From positions 1 through 27,859 of the forward strand of contig JAGBNT010000043.1 in assembly GCA_017634255.1 (NCBI GenBank): a stretch of DNA of 27,859 nt. The letters run 5' to 3'. This stretch comes from Lachnospiraceae bacterium (GTDB lineage Bacteria; Bacillota_A; Clostridia; Lachnospirales; Lachnospiraceae). This document shows, one piece after another, positions 21,411 through 27,859 of the stretch. Position 1 is the stretch's first letter. Every line of letters begins with the position of its first letter. The notes beneath the pieces are model-generated. The model was not told where the DNA came from. It saw only the letters and a program-made list of their open reading frames with translations, and searched no databases. Both the position numbers and the translations under genes were made by a program.

Positions 21411-23198
21411 ATGTTTAAGCAAAGACGTGACATTCAGAGTATACTGACCCAATATTTCATGCTGATAATCGCCGCCTTTCTGGGGGCGCTTACTATCATC
21501 TTCTCCGTTATGCAGTACCGCACCCTGCGCTCTAACGCCCTTGAGGACCTGCGCCACAGCTGCAATTCCATCGGAGAAAATATCGACCTGCAGATAAACC
21601 AGCTCGACACCATATGCCTAAACTCCATCAATTCCTCCGATCTTAAGACCACCTTTGCCGAATACACTTTAAAGGACGATGACCCCTACGTTAAAAACCA
21701 GATACGGCGCCATCTGACCGAGGTTTTAATGGAGCACAAGGGCTTTGACTACTCCATAAGGCAGCTTAATATTTACGATATGAACGGGGTCGGACTGGGC
21801 GTTGGCAACTTTAACGGGACTCTCTCGGAGGATAAGGACGATAGGCGCTTTCAATCAGCCTATGCCTCCAACGGACGGATGTATATCGACATCTCGCCCT
21901 CGGATTCCTTTAAGTCTGAATACTCCTTAAATGCGGAGGATGAAAAATACTTTTCCATATACAGGATGTACTTTAATTCCTACCATACTCCCCTTGGCTT
22001 TATCTGTGCCAGAAAGTATTACGACACAGTTTTCAGCTCCGCCCTTGAGCCCGCCCTTAGCTACTCTCCCCGGGTGATAATCTACGACAGCAGCGGTAAT
22101 ATCATCTTCCCCCATGAGGATGACGGGGTCATGACCTTCCCCTATCTTGACTGGCGTTCAAAGGAGGGCAGCGCCATATATAACCACCTTACCGGGCAGA
22201 AGGAATACTGCTGCTACTATGATCTTAATAACAGCGATTTTACCATCGTGCTGGCGGTTGGAAATTCGGAGTTTCTCTCGCCTGTCTACCGGTCGCTGAC
22301 CTGGACCTTTATCCTCGTCGCTTTGGTATTCGGCTTAAGCCTCGTGCTCTCCAACCTGCTTTCCCGAAGGCTCTCCGACCCGATACGCCGCATATATCAC
22401 TTTCTCGAGCGCTCAGAGGGCGGAAGCTCCGTCGAGATCGAGATGGAGGATACGGGGATAAGGGAGATAGATAAGCTGAAAGCCTCGTTAAATGAAAACA
22501 TACGCTCCAGAGATGCCGCGGTAAAGCAGATGATGGTTTTAAACGAGCAGGAGGTACAGGCGCAGATGCTGGCGCTCCAGTCCCAGATGAACCCCCATTT
22601 CCTTTACAATTCCTTATCCAGCATCGCGGAGATGGCAAACGAGGGGCATACTGACCAGGTTGAAAAAATGGTCTATAATATATCCCAGATCTTACGCTAT
22701 ATTTCATCCAACCGCGACCAGCTCACGAGTATCGAGGAGGAGCTGGAGCTCACGGACATGTATCTGGAATGTATGTCTCTTCGCTTCGGCGACGCCCTTG
22801 AATACAGCTTCGAGGTCGAGGATGAGCTCCTGGATTACCAGATCCCGAAGCTTTGTATTCAGCTTCTCGTGGAAAATGCCATTAAGTCTGTAACCGCCGG
22901 TGCCCCTCCCTGGAGGATAAGGGTCAGGGGATATTCCAGCGAAGGCGCCTTCTATATACGGGTGGAGGACAACGGAGCCGGCTTCGACCCGAAGGTGGAT
23001 AAAAAGCTTCGAAGCCAGATGGATGAGATACTTAAAACCGGCACGCTTCCCTCCCTTAAGATAGAGGGCATGGGAATACTCAATATATTTATCCGCTTCT
23101 ATCTTCTGGACGGAATCACCTTTCTTTTTGATTTCGGAAACCGGGAGGAGGGCGGTGCATTCGTAATGGTAGGAAGGCATACAGATGATAAAGCTTGA
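21411..23198 (+). CDS. YesM-like sensor histidine kinase
   Basis: A 595-residue membrane kinase of the LytS/YesM type (His_kinase + HATPase_c). A first membrane segment (~17-33) and a second (~293-313) flank a ~260-residue extracytoplasmic sensor. A HAMP-like linker follows, then the phospho-accepting His396 in QMNPHFLYNS, Asn489 in LLVENAI (N-box), DNGAGFD (520-526) and GMGILNI for ATP binding. Kinases of this type in Firmicutes usually sense sugars or their binding proteins and control a neighbouring ABC importer. The ATG at 21411 has no Shine-Dalgarno; an in-frame TGA at 21393-21395 excludes an earlier start, and a TATACT box ends 7 bases before the ATG, so the mRNA may be leaderless. The gene overlaps the response regulator gene by 14 bp. 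Confidence 0.93.
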   Translation: MFKQRRDIQSILTQYFMLIIAAFLGALTIIFSVMQYRTLRSNALEDLRHSCNSIGENIDLQINQLDTICLNSINSSDLKTTFAEYTLKDDDPYVKNQIRRHLTEVLMEHKGFDYSIRQLNIYDMNGVGLGVGNFNGTLSEDKDDRRFQSAYASNGRMYIDISPSDSFKSEYSLNAEDEKYFSIYRMYFNSYHTPLGFICARKYYDTVFSSALEPALSYSPRVIIYDSSGNIIFPHEDDGVMTFPYLDWRSKEGSAIYNHLTGQKEYCCYYDLNNSDFTIVLAVGNSEFLSPVYRSLTWTFILVALVFGLSLVLSNLLSRRLSDPIRRIYHFLERSEGGSSVEIEMEDTGIREIDKLKASLNENIRSRDAAVKQMMVLNEQEVQAQMLALQSQMNPHFLYNSLSSIAEMANEGHTDQVEKMVYNISQILRYISSNRDQLTSIEEELELTDMYLECMSLRFGDALEYSFEVEDELLDYQIPKLCIQLLVENAIKSVTAGAPPWRIRVRGYSSEGAFYIRVEDNGAGFDPKVDKKLRSQMDEILKTGTLPSLKIEGMGILNIFIRFYLLDGITFLFDFGNREEGGAFVMVGRHTDDKA

Positions 23199-23940
23199 AC
23201 ACTATAATATCCTGCTGGTGGATGATGAATACCTGCTGCGGCAGTCCGTTTCCCGTCTCATCGGTTCGATTGACGATTCCTTTAAGGTCACGGCGGAGGC
23301 GGCAAACGGTGAAGAGGCGCTTAACGTCCTTAAAACAAAGAGCATCCATGTTGTTATCGCCGACATAAACATGCCTGTCATGGGCGGTCTGGAGCTCTCC
23401 AAAAAAATACGGGAGCACTATCCCGATATTCTGGTTGTCCTCCTTACGGGCTTTGCGGAATTTACCTACGCGCAGGAGGCTATAAGGCTGGGTGTCTTCG
23501 ACTACCTTCTAAAGCCGGTCTCAAGGGACGACCTCTCCTCAGTTTTTTACAAGCTCCGCCTTAAGCTCTCCCAGCGCTATGAACTGATGGAGGAGGATGC
23601 CTCTCTTGGCAGGGATGCCAGAGAGCACGTGGACTATGCCGTTTCCTATATGCAGGAGCACTATATGGAGGATATAGACATCGGTGCCCTCTCGGATTCC
23701 ATGGGCTTTACCTCCGCCTACCTGACAAAGCTTTTCAGCCGCTACGTCGGCGAGACCCCTCTAAAATTCCTTACGGGCATAAGGATACACGAAGCCAAGC
23801 GTCTGCTTGCCGAGAGCACCCTGACAATAAAAGAGGTCGGGGAGCACGTTGGCTACCCCGACCAGTTTCATTTCAGTAAGACTTTTCGTAAATATACGGA
23901 TATGAACCCCTCCGCCTATCGAAAGCAGGCTGTGGAATAA
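23185..23940 (+). CDS. YesN-like response regulator (receiver + AraC HTH)
   Basis: A 251-residue regulator. The receiver domain (1-~120) has the acidic pair in LVDDEY (13-14), the phosphorylated Asp60 in VIADINMP, Thr88 in LLTGF and Lys110 in DYLLKPV. An AraC-type double helix-turn-helix occupies ~148-248 (IDIGALSDSMGFTSAYLTKLF, shown in part; and IKEVGEHVGYPDQFHFSKTF, the second helix pair). It is shorter than many YesN proteins because the domains are joined by a short linker. It overlaps the kinase gene by 14 bp, so it is its partner. The likely targets are the divergent permease promoter and perhaps the lipoprotein gene. Its stop is only 3 bp from the convergent lipoprotein stop. Confidence 0.94.
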   Translation: MIKLEHYNILLVDDEYLLRQSVSRLIGSIDDSFKVTAEAANGEEALNVLKTKSIHVVIADINMPVMGGLELSKKIREHYPDILVVLLTGFAEFTYAQEAIRLGVFDYLLKPVSRDDLSSVFYKLRLKLSQRYELMEEDASLGRDAREHVDYAVSYMQEHYMEDIDIGALSDSMGFTSAYLTKLFSRYVGETPLKFLTGIRIHEAKRLLAESTLTIKEVGEHVGYPDQFHFSKTFRKYTDMNPSAYRKQAVE

Positions 23941-23943
23941 CTA

Positions 23944-25341
23944 TTATTGCCAGCCAGGATCGCCAGCTGCCTGCGCAAGCTGTGTCCTTCCGTCGTCGAT
24001 TGCCTTAAGCACATCATCGGCAGTCATATCTCCCATGAACATAGCTGCGAGGTTGGTAGAAATATCCATCCACTGCTCGTTGAAATATGTAACAACATCC
24101 TGCAGAACCATTCCCGAATGAGCATCGTCATAGCTGTCAAGGAAGGTCTTGGTCATATCCGAGTACTCGGGTGTCTGACCTGCTTCAAAGGGCATGTTCT
24201 CAACATCGGCAGCCGTATCTATAACATACTGGATGCTCTCCTTTGTCGTGATGTACTCGAGATACTTCTTTGCCGCATCTATGTTTGCACTTCCGGAATA
24301 GATGAACTTGCTGGGTCCGGTAGGATGCACGTTAAGGTACTGGTTGTCAACAAGAGGAAGCAGGAACATTCCGAAATCCGCCTCGGTATAGCCAGCGGAA
24401 TTACTGTCGTTTGCTACGATATTCTTGATAGCGCCGGGCTTTAAGAAGCACATTGCAAATTCGCCGCTAGCAAGGAAGCTCTCTGCGTTTGCAAATTCAT
24501 CCGACATGTAGTTATCTCCGAAGTAGCCCTTCTTCGCAAGGTCTCCGAGCTGTTCAAGAGCCTTTTTCATGTTCGCATTCTCCGCAAAGGTGGTCTCGTT
24601 CTTGTTGAGCTTGTCGATTATTCCGGGCTCCAGCTTATCAAATACCTGTCCGTTTTCCGCCCAGAGCATCGTCTGGTGCCAGCCGTCCGCAACGGGCTCG
24701 TAGATAGGTGTAACGCCTGAATCCAAAAGCTTCTGGCAGGCATCCTCAAACTCGGCAAAGGTGGTGGGAACCGCCGTTACCCCGGCTGCCTCAAAGAGCT
24801 TCTTGTTGTAGATCATATAATAATCCGTAGTTGTATCGTAGTAGGTCATTCCGTAGTTAACTCCGTCAACCGAGGTCTGCTCCGCAGAGAAAACATCGTA
24901 GGTTGAAGCCCAGCTCTCGTTGGAAAGATCTACCGCATTATCCTGAACCTTGTAGGTCGTCTTAAGAGCGAAGCCCGACTGTGCCATAAAGATATCAGGG
25001 CCCTCGCCGTTATTGAGCCTTGTCAGGAGCACATCCTGATACTGGTCCGCAGGAAGTATCTGATAGTCAACGTGAATACCAGTCTCATCCTCAAATTTCT
25101 GTCCCAGGGTCTGCTCAGCGTCCTCTACCCAGTCCTGGCTAGCCATAAGCGTTATGGTCGTGCCGGAGGATGCAGCGCTGCCGCTGTCTGCTGCTGCCGC
25201 AGTATCTGATGCGGGTGCCTCTCCCGATCCTGAATCCGCCGCCGGTGCTGCAGCCTGTCCCGCTGCCCCTGCTCCGCCGCAGGCAGTAAGGCTCATTACC
25301 ATGAGTACGCTCAATGCCGATGCAAGAATACGTTTTTTCAT
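23944..25341 (-). CDS. Carbohydrate ABC transporter substrate-binding lipoprotein
   Basis: A 465-residue family 1 (MalE-like) solute-binding protein. The N-terminal signal MKKRILASALSVLMVMS ends in a lipobox LTAC with the lipidated Cys21. A ~40-residue Ala/Ser/Gly-rich linker follows, then the binding fold beginning TTITLMASQDW; typical blocks are DIFMAQSG, YYMIYNKKLFEAAGV (with VPTTFAEFEDACQKL after it) and GEFAMCFLKPG. It delivers a sugar or oligosaccharide to the two permeases encoded at 19541-21246. The ATG has AAGGGAG at about 9 bases. It is placed on the opposite side of the two-component genes from its permeases, with its own 196-bp upstream region carrying a long hairpin. It ends with tandem stops (TAATAG) and converges on the regulator gene. 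Confidence 0.95.
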   Translation of the reverse strand: MKKRILASALSVLMVMSLTACGGAGAAGQAAAPAADSGSGEAPASDTAAAADSGSAASSGTTITLMASQDWVEDAEQTLGQKFEDETGIHVDYQILPADQYQDVLLTRLNNGEGPDIFMAQSGFALKTTYKVQDNAVDLSNESWASTYDVFSAEQTSVDGVNYGMTYYDTTTDYYMIYNKKLFEAAGVTAVPTTFAEFEDACQKLLDSGVTPIYEPVADGWHQTMLWAENGQVFDKLEPGIIDKLNKNETTFAENANMKKALEQLGDLAKKGYFGDNYMSDEFANAESFLASGEFAMCFLKPGAIKNIVANDSNSAGYTEADFGMFLLPLVDNQYLNVHPTGPSKFIYSGSANIDAAKKYLEYITTKESIQYVIDTAADVENMPFEAGQTPEYSDMTKTFLDSYDDAHSGMVLQDVVTYFNEQWMDISTNLAAMFMGDMTADDVLKAIDDGRTQLAQAAGDPGWQ

Positions 25342-25362
25342 ACCTTTTCTCCCTTCAAAAAA

Positions 25363-25433
25363 ATACTGTTATTATTTGTAAAACGACAAAATTCTTTTCG
25401 CCTTGTCGTCTGCTATACGAATAATAACAGTAT
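25363..25433. repeat. Long hairpin in the lipoprotein leader, containing copy 2 of the 34-bp element
   Basis: ATACTGTTATTATT (25363-25376) pairs perfectly with AATAATAACAGTAT (25420-25433). Inside, GTA pairs with TAC and ACGACAA (25383-25389) pairs with TTGTCGT (25403-25409). The inner part, 25381-25414, matches 7175-7208 at 30 of 34 positions. It starts 22 bp upstream of the lipoprotein ATG, so it could act in the 5' leader as an mRNA stabiliser or attenuator, or simply be a mobile palindrome. Confidence 0.7.
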
Positions 25434-25490
25434 CCTAAGTGTTCAAACATGTAAATAATGTTTATGTTTTTGTTTATTTTTAACCGGTAT

Positions 25491-25527
25491 GTAACTGTTC
25501 TGAACCCCCCGGGTTTAGAACAGTTAC
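25491..25527. repeat. Post-stop stem-loop repeat, copy 2
   Basis: The arm at 25491-25507 (GTAACTGTTCTGAACCC) pairs with 25511-25527 at 16 of 17 positions around a CCC loop. It lies 11 bases beyond the Hcy-methyltransferase stop codon. It matches the element at 12932-12968 in sequence and in position relative to the upstream gene. On the minus strand no immediate U-tract follows, so terminator function is doubtful. Confidence 0.72.
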
Positions 25528-25537
25528 ACCGAGATTT

Positions 25538-26392
25538 CTATCTCCCCAGTGCCGCGGCGAACTTCCTTATATATTCCGGATTTGAGCCGCAGCAGCCTCC
25601 GATATACTTTACGCCGTATTCCAGCGCCGGAAGTGACTTCTTTACGAAATCATCCGCCTCGACTATGGTGCTCTCCCCCGAAGCTCCTATCGGAAGCCCC
25701 GCATTGGGCTTAAAGATGAGCGGCATGTCCGTACACTCACTGAACTCCTTTATTATATCCACCGCCGTATCTGGTCCTACCGAACAGTTCATGCCTACGG
25801 CGCAAACGTTTTTGTACTTTCCCAGCACCTCTACCACATCCTTGGGCGAGTTTCCGAACATGGTCTTGCCGGTCTTTTCAAAGCTCATGGTGGCAAAGAT
25901 AGGGATGTCGTACTGGTCGGCTGCGCGAACTGCGATTTCCTGCATATTTAAGTCCATAAAGGTCTGCAGCCATAAATAGTCCGGCTTGAAGGGCACCGCT
26001 GCCTTAAATATCTCATCATAGATCTCAAAGCACTCATCCTCTTCCATATCCCCGTAAGGCTCAACCATAACGGTAAGAGGGCCCGAGCTCAGTATGCCCT
26101 TAATGGGCTCTCCCCTCTTGCTCACCTTCCCGTCGATGACCTCGTGGAGGATCTCCATTGCCGCCTTTATCACCTCGGCAGTATCAAACCCCGCCCTGTC
26201 AGCAACTATCCTGTTTACACCGAAGGTATTCGTAAGCACGAGCTCCGACCCCGCTTCGATATATTCCTCCAGAAGCTCCTTGACGATCTCCCTTTTTGTA
26301 AGGTTGAACTGCCATACAGGAGAATGGTCGTCTCCCGATTTTTCCCAAAGGCTTGTTCCTACCGCACCATCCAGTAAATAGACATCGCTCAT
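25538..26392 (-). CDS. Homocysteine S-methyltransferase-domain protein
   Basis: A 284-residue protein consisting of one homocysteine-binding TIM barrel, as in the first domain of MetH or in BhmT/MmuM. It opens with LLDGAVGTSLWE, has LTNTFGVNR (53-61), and the zinc ligands are complete: Cys203 (GMNCS) and the Cys267-Cys268 pair (GGCCGSNPEYI). Such proteins transfer a methyl group to homocysteine to make methionine. There is no folate, cobalamin or activation domain, so the methyl donor must come from another protein or a small molecule. It follows the UroD-like gene by 13 bp with an AAAGGAGG site, so the two form an operon; a methyl relay between them is a reasonable guess. It ends at a dispersed hairpin 196 bp upstream of the lipoprotein gene. 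Confidence 0.88.
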   Translation of the reverse strand: MSDVYLLDGAVGTSLWEKSGDDHSPVWQFNLTKREIVKELLEEYIEAGSELVLTNTFGVNRIVADRAGFDTAEVIKAAMEILHEVIDGKVSKRGEPIKGILSSGPLTVMVEPYGDMEEDECFEIYDEIFKAAVPFKPDYLWLQTFMDLNMQEIAVRAADQYDIPIFATMSFEKTGKTMFGNSPKDVVEVLGKYKNVCAVGMNCSVGPDTAVDIIKEFSECTDMPLIFKPNAGLPIGASGESTIVEADDFVKKSLPALEYGVKYIGGCCGSNPEYIRKFAAALGR

Positions 26393-26405
26393 TTTTTACC
26401 CTCCT

Positions 26406-27614
26406 TTAACCTCTGTCTGAGCTCTCAAGCTGCTCTACGTATGTTCCCTTTATATCGCTCCAGTTCTTCTCGGCATAGTCCAAAAGCTTTACCGCATATT
26501 CGTGGCTCATCTCCGGAAACAGGAAAAACAGCGAATGTGAGCCATACTTCATTACAAGTCTTTCGCAGTTTTTGATCCAATCGTCGATATCTCCCGAATA
26601 GACCTTAACCCAAATGGATTTTCCGGCGGCTATCGCCTTGTCGTATATAACATCCCAGTCCTCAAGCGTTCCGTCCGGTCCCGCATCGCCGCTGGTCCAC
26701 TGGAGGGCATTGATGCCCTCTACCTCCATCAGCGCATCCAGATGCCTTATCGCATCGGGTCCGTCGAGATGATAGAGCACATTGTCCACATGGGAGGACT
26801 GCTCCTTAAGAGAGTCAAGCACAAATTCCCTGAAATACTCCGGCGAGATCATTGCCGAAAGGTCGCACTGCAGCTTAACCGTCCTGCCCTCTCCCCAGAT
26901 CTGGAATACCGTATAGGCACTGGAATTGTCCGCCATCTTAACAGCGTCATAAAATCTGTCATAATATTCATAATATAGACCGGTTATCTGGTCAACCCTC
27001 TCCTTTACGCTCTCTGCGTCGGACGCCATGTCCATGAGCAGATTTTGATTTCCTCTCAACGATGCGAGCACATCCACATTTTCCATGAGATCCGGGATAT
27101 CCACGGGGAAATCGTCTCCTGCGAGCTCCCTGCACCTCTTCGCCAGTGCCAGATGCTCCTTGAACCATGCATTGTCGGGGTCGAACTTGAAATCATCCAC
27201 ATCCTCCCACTCATCGTCCTCGTCTATGCACTGCTCGAACCAGACCGTATCCGGGTTGAAATGTATATTGCTGCCAAGGTAGGAAGCCAAGGAGCCCGGT
27301 CCGAAATCTATGCAGAGATTGGGAAAGGCTTCCCCCAGAAATTCGTGGGTCTCGCAAAAATACCTGTACCGCTCAACGATCCTTTCAGCGTTCCTGTACT
27401 TGTCATCCATATCCTTCCACTTCAATTCCTCCGGAAGCCCGTACATATTTCCCTGACACATTATCTCGCCGTCAGTAACGGGTTTCCCCGAAGAAAGCCC
27501 TTCTATCTCCGGCTTTCTGGCTATGACGCACATCAGCGGTCTTCCCTCGTTGCTCTGTTTCCAGTAATTTGTCCATTTTTTTCTGGTCTCTTCCCAGTTC
27601 TCCTTGTACTTCAT
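26406..27614 (-). CDS. UroD/MtaA-like methyltransferase-family protein
   Basis: A 402-residue protein that looks like the uroporphyrinogen decarboxylase-like superfamily (UroD, MtaA, CmuA). The recognisable stretches are FGPGSLASYLG (104-114), LMDMASDAESVKERVDQI, ISPEYFREFVLDSLK (256-270) and YHLDGP (281-286). The His-x-Cys zinc motif of classical MtaA corrinoid methyltransferases is not seen; His282 and Asp284 occupy the comparable strand. It is therefore not heme UroD by context, and perhaps not a standard corrinoid methyltransferase. The ATG has GGAGGG. It lies 13 bp before an Hcy S-methyltransferase gene and shares a strand with the sugar-binding lipoprotein gene, suggesting one-carbon or demethylation chemistry linked to sugar use. 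The family call is fairly good; the function is unknown. Confidence 0.72.
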   Translation of the reverse strand: MKYKENWEETRKKWTNYWKQSNEGRPLMCVIARKPEIEGLSSGKPVTDGEIMCQGNMYGLPEELKWKDMDDKYRNAERIVERYRYFCETHEFLGEAFPNLCIDFGPGSLASYLGSNIHFNPDTVWFEQCIDEDDEWEDVDDFKFDPDNAWFKEHLALAKRCRELAGDDFPVDIPDLMENVDVLASLRGNQNLLMDMASDAESVKERVDQITGLYYEYYDRFYDAVKMADNSSAYTVFQIWGEGRTVKLQCDLSAMISPEYFREFVLDSLKEQSSHVDNVLYHLDGPDAIRHLDALMEVEGINALQWTSGDAGPDGTLEDWDVIYDKAIAAGKSIWVKVYSGDIDDWIKNCERLVMKYGSHSLFFLFPEMSHEYAVKLLDYAEKNWSDIKGTYVEQLESSDRG

Positions 27615-27681
27615 CTTTCCCTCCGGATAGAAAGTTACTGTGCACTCAACCGTTTATATAGTTTAAACGATTAACCTTTTG

Positions 27682-27695
27682 TGTTCCATGGAACA
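27682..27695. promoter_or_regulatory. Perfect 14-bp palindrome, possible operator of the UroD-like operon
   Basis: TGTTCCATGGAACA is a perfect palindrome 68 bp upstream of the UroD-like ATG, where a -35 region or operator would be expected. The 8-bp palindrome GTTTAAAC (27661-27668) lies between it and the gene. It does not match the CcpA cre consensus, which needs a central CG. Confidence 0.35.
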
Positions 27696-27774
27696 TTTTA
27701 ATTTTAAAGTTTAATATAGTCAATATTCAAAATTTCGTTTATAATGACCTGGATTGTAATTGTTACTGTTCACT

Positions 27775-27853
27775 GGCGAACTGCGCATTTACTGCGCAGT
27801 TACGCCCCAATGTGTTGCGGTTTCGATGGGTTTTGCCCCATCGCCGAAGGCGA
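27775..27853. repeat. Cluster of three hairpins at the right edge
   Basis: GGCGAACTGCGC (27775-27786) pairs with GCGCAGTT and CGCC (27794-27806, one bulged A). CGATGGG (27824-27830) pairs with CCCATCG (27837-27843). TCGCC-GAA-GGCGA spans 27841-27853 and shares bases with the previous stem, so the two may be alternatives. The style recalls the clusters at 7172-7361 and 19464-19545. Confidence 0.55.
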
Positions 27854-27859
27854 TTTAAT

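Larger units (their letters stand above)
27615..27859. other. Gene-free right edge: upstream region of the UroD-like gene
   Basis: I see no coding sequence in this 245-bp edge. The AT-rich left part (27650-27740) should hold the minus-strand promoter of the UroD-like gene; TATAAA (complement of 27653-27658) is a candidate -10 box with no clear -35. The right part is a run of small hairpins, listed separately. Confidence 0.5.

Noticed and set aside
22309..23180. Minus-strand open frames opposite the histidine kinase gene
   Set aside because: The kinase frame has the complete H, N and G boxes; the opposite frames have no motif and no start signals.
26406..27614. Heme-pathway uroporphyrinogen decarboxylase (hemE)
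   Set aside because: No heme or cobalamin biosynthesis genes are nearby, the similarity is to the wider UroD/MtaA superfamily, and the context is sugar uptake and Hcy methyltransfer.
27682..27695. CcpA cre site
   Set aside because: A cre site needs a central CG within TGNNANCGNTNNCA; this palindrome has a central AT and a different flank.

Overview
The window looks like chromosomal DNA of a Gram-positive anaerobe of the class Clostridia, most likely a Lachnospiraceae-type gut or rumen bacterium. The reasons are strong AGGAGG-type ribosome binding sites, heavy use of ATA and AGG codons, a YesM/YesN-type two-component pair, a carbohydrate ABC importer with no ATPase of its own, and a Ddl/membrane-MurF pair of a type I associate with Clostridia. 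The genus is an inference; no rRNA or marker gene is present.

Layout. (1) 1-3720, minus strand: one uninterrupted reading frame of at least 1240 codons, running off the left edge, coding for a giant hydrophilic protein I do not recognise. (2) 3874-7058, minus: a cytosolic LacI-type-sensor/GGDEF diguanylate cyclase, a 98-residue unknown protein coupled to it by an ATGA overlap, and a GNAT acetyltransferase. (3) 7059-7511: a gene-free stretch with four successive perfect or near-perfect palindromes and two TTGTATACA sites. (4) 7512-16710, minus: a nine-gene, tightly packed probable operon behind a perfect TTGACA-17-TATAAT promoter. In transcription order it holds an AMP-forming acyl ligase, a FabH-like ketosynthase III, an acyl carrier protein, exonuclease III, a DPM1/GtrB-type membrane glycosyltransferase, a YdjC/ChbG deacetylase, an alpha/beta hydrolase, a membrane-anchored MurF-like ligase and a Ddl. 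(5) 16826-21246, minus: two carbohydrate ABC permeases and a GH31 glycosidase, ended by a clear rho-independent terminator. (6) 21411-23940, plus: a YesM-like histidine kinase and a short YesN-like response regulator, diverging from the permeases across a promoter region with a 10-bp inverted site. (7) 23944-27614, minus: a sugar-binding lipoprotein converging on the regulator with only 3 bp between stops, preceded by a homocysteine S-methyltransferase-domain protein and a UroD/MtaA-like protein.

How the genes fit together. Regions 5-7 read as a sensed sugar-uptake locus: the lipoprotein and permeases import an oligosaccharide, GH31 cleaves an alpha-linked glycosyl unit in the cytoplasm, and the two-component pair probably controls it. 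The UroD-like/Hcy-methyltransferase pair next door hints at one-carbon chemistry on the substrate, which is a hypothesis. Region 4 joins acyl-chain activation and condensation, lipid-linked amino-sugar chemistry (the glycosyltransferase/deacetylase pair has the same two families as Francisella FlmF2/NaxD) and peptidoglycan-type amide ligases. It is the best candidate here for an undescribed cell-envelope pathway.

Intergenic spaces are unusually rich in dispersed palindromes. A 34-bp element is shared between 7175-7208 and 25381-25414, and a stem-loop is shared between 12932-12968 and 25491-25527. Clusters of hairpins and short repeats lie at 7172-7361, 19319-19545 and 27775-27853.
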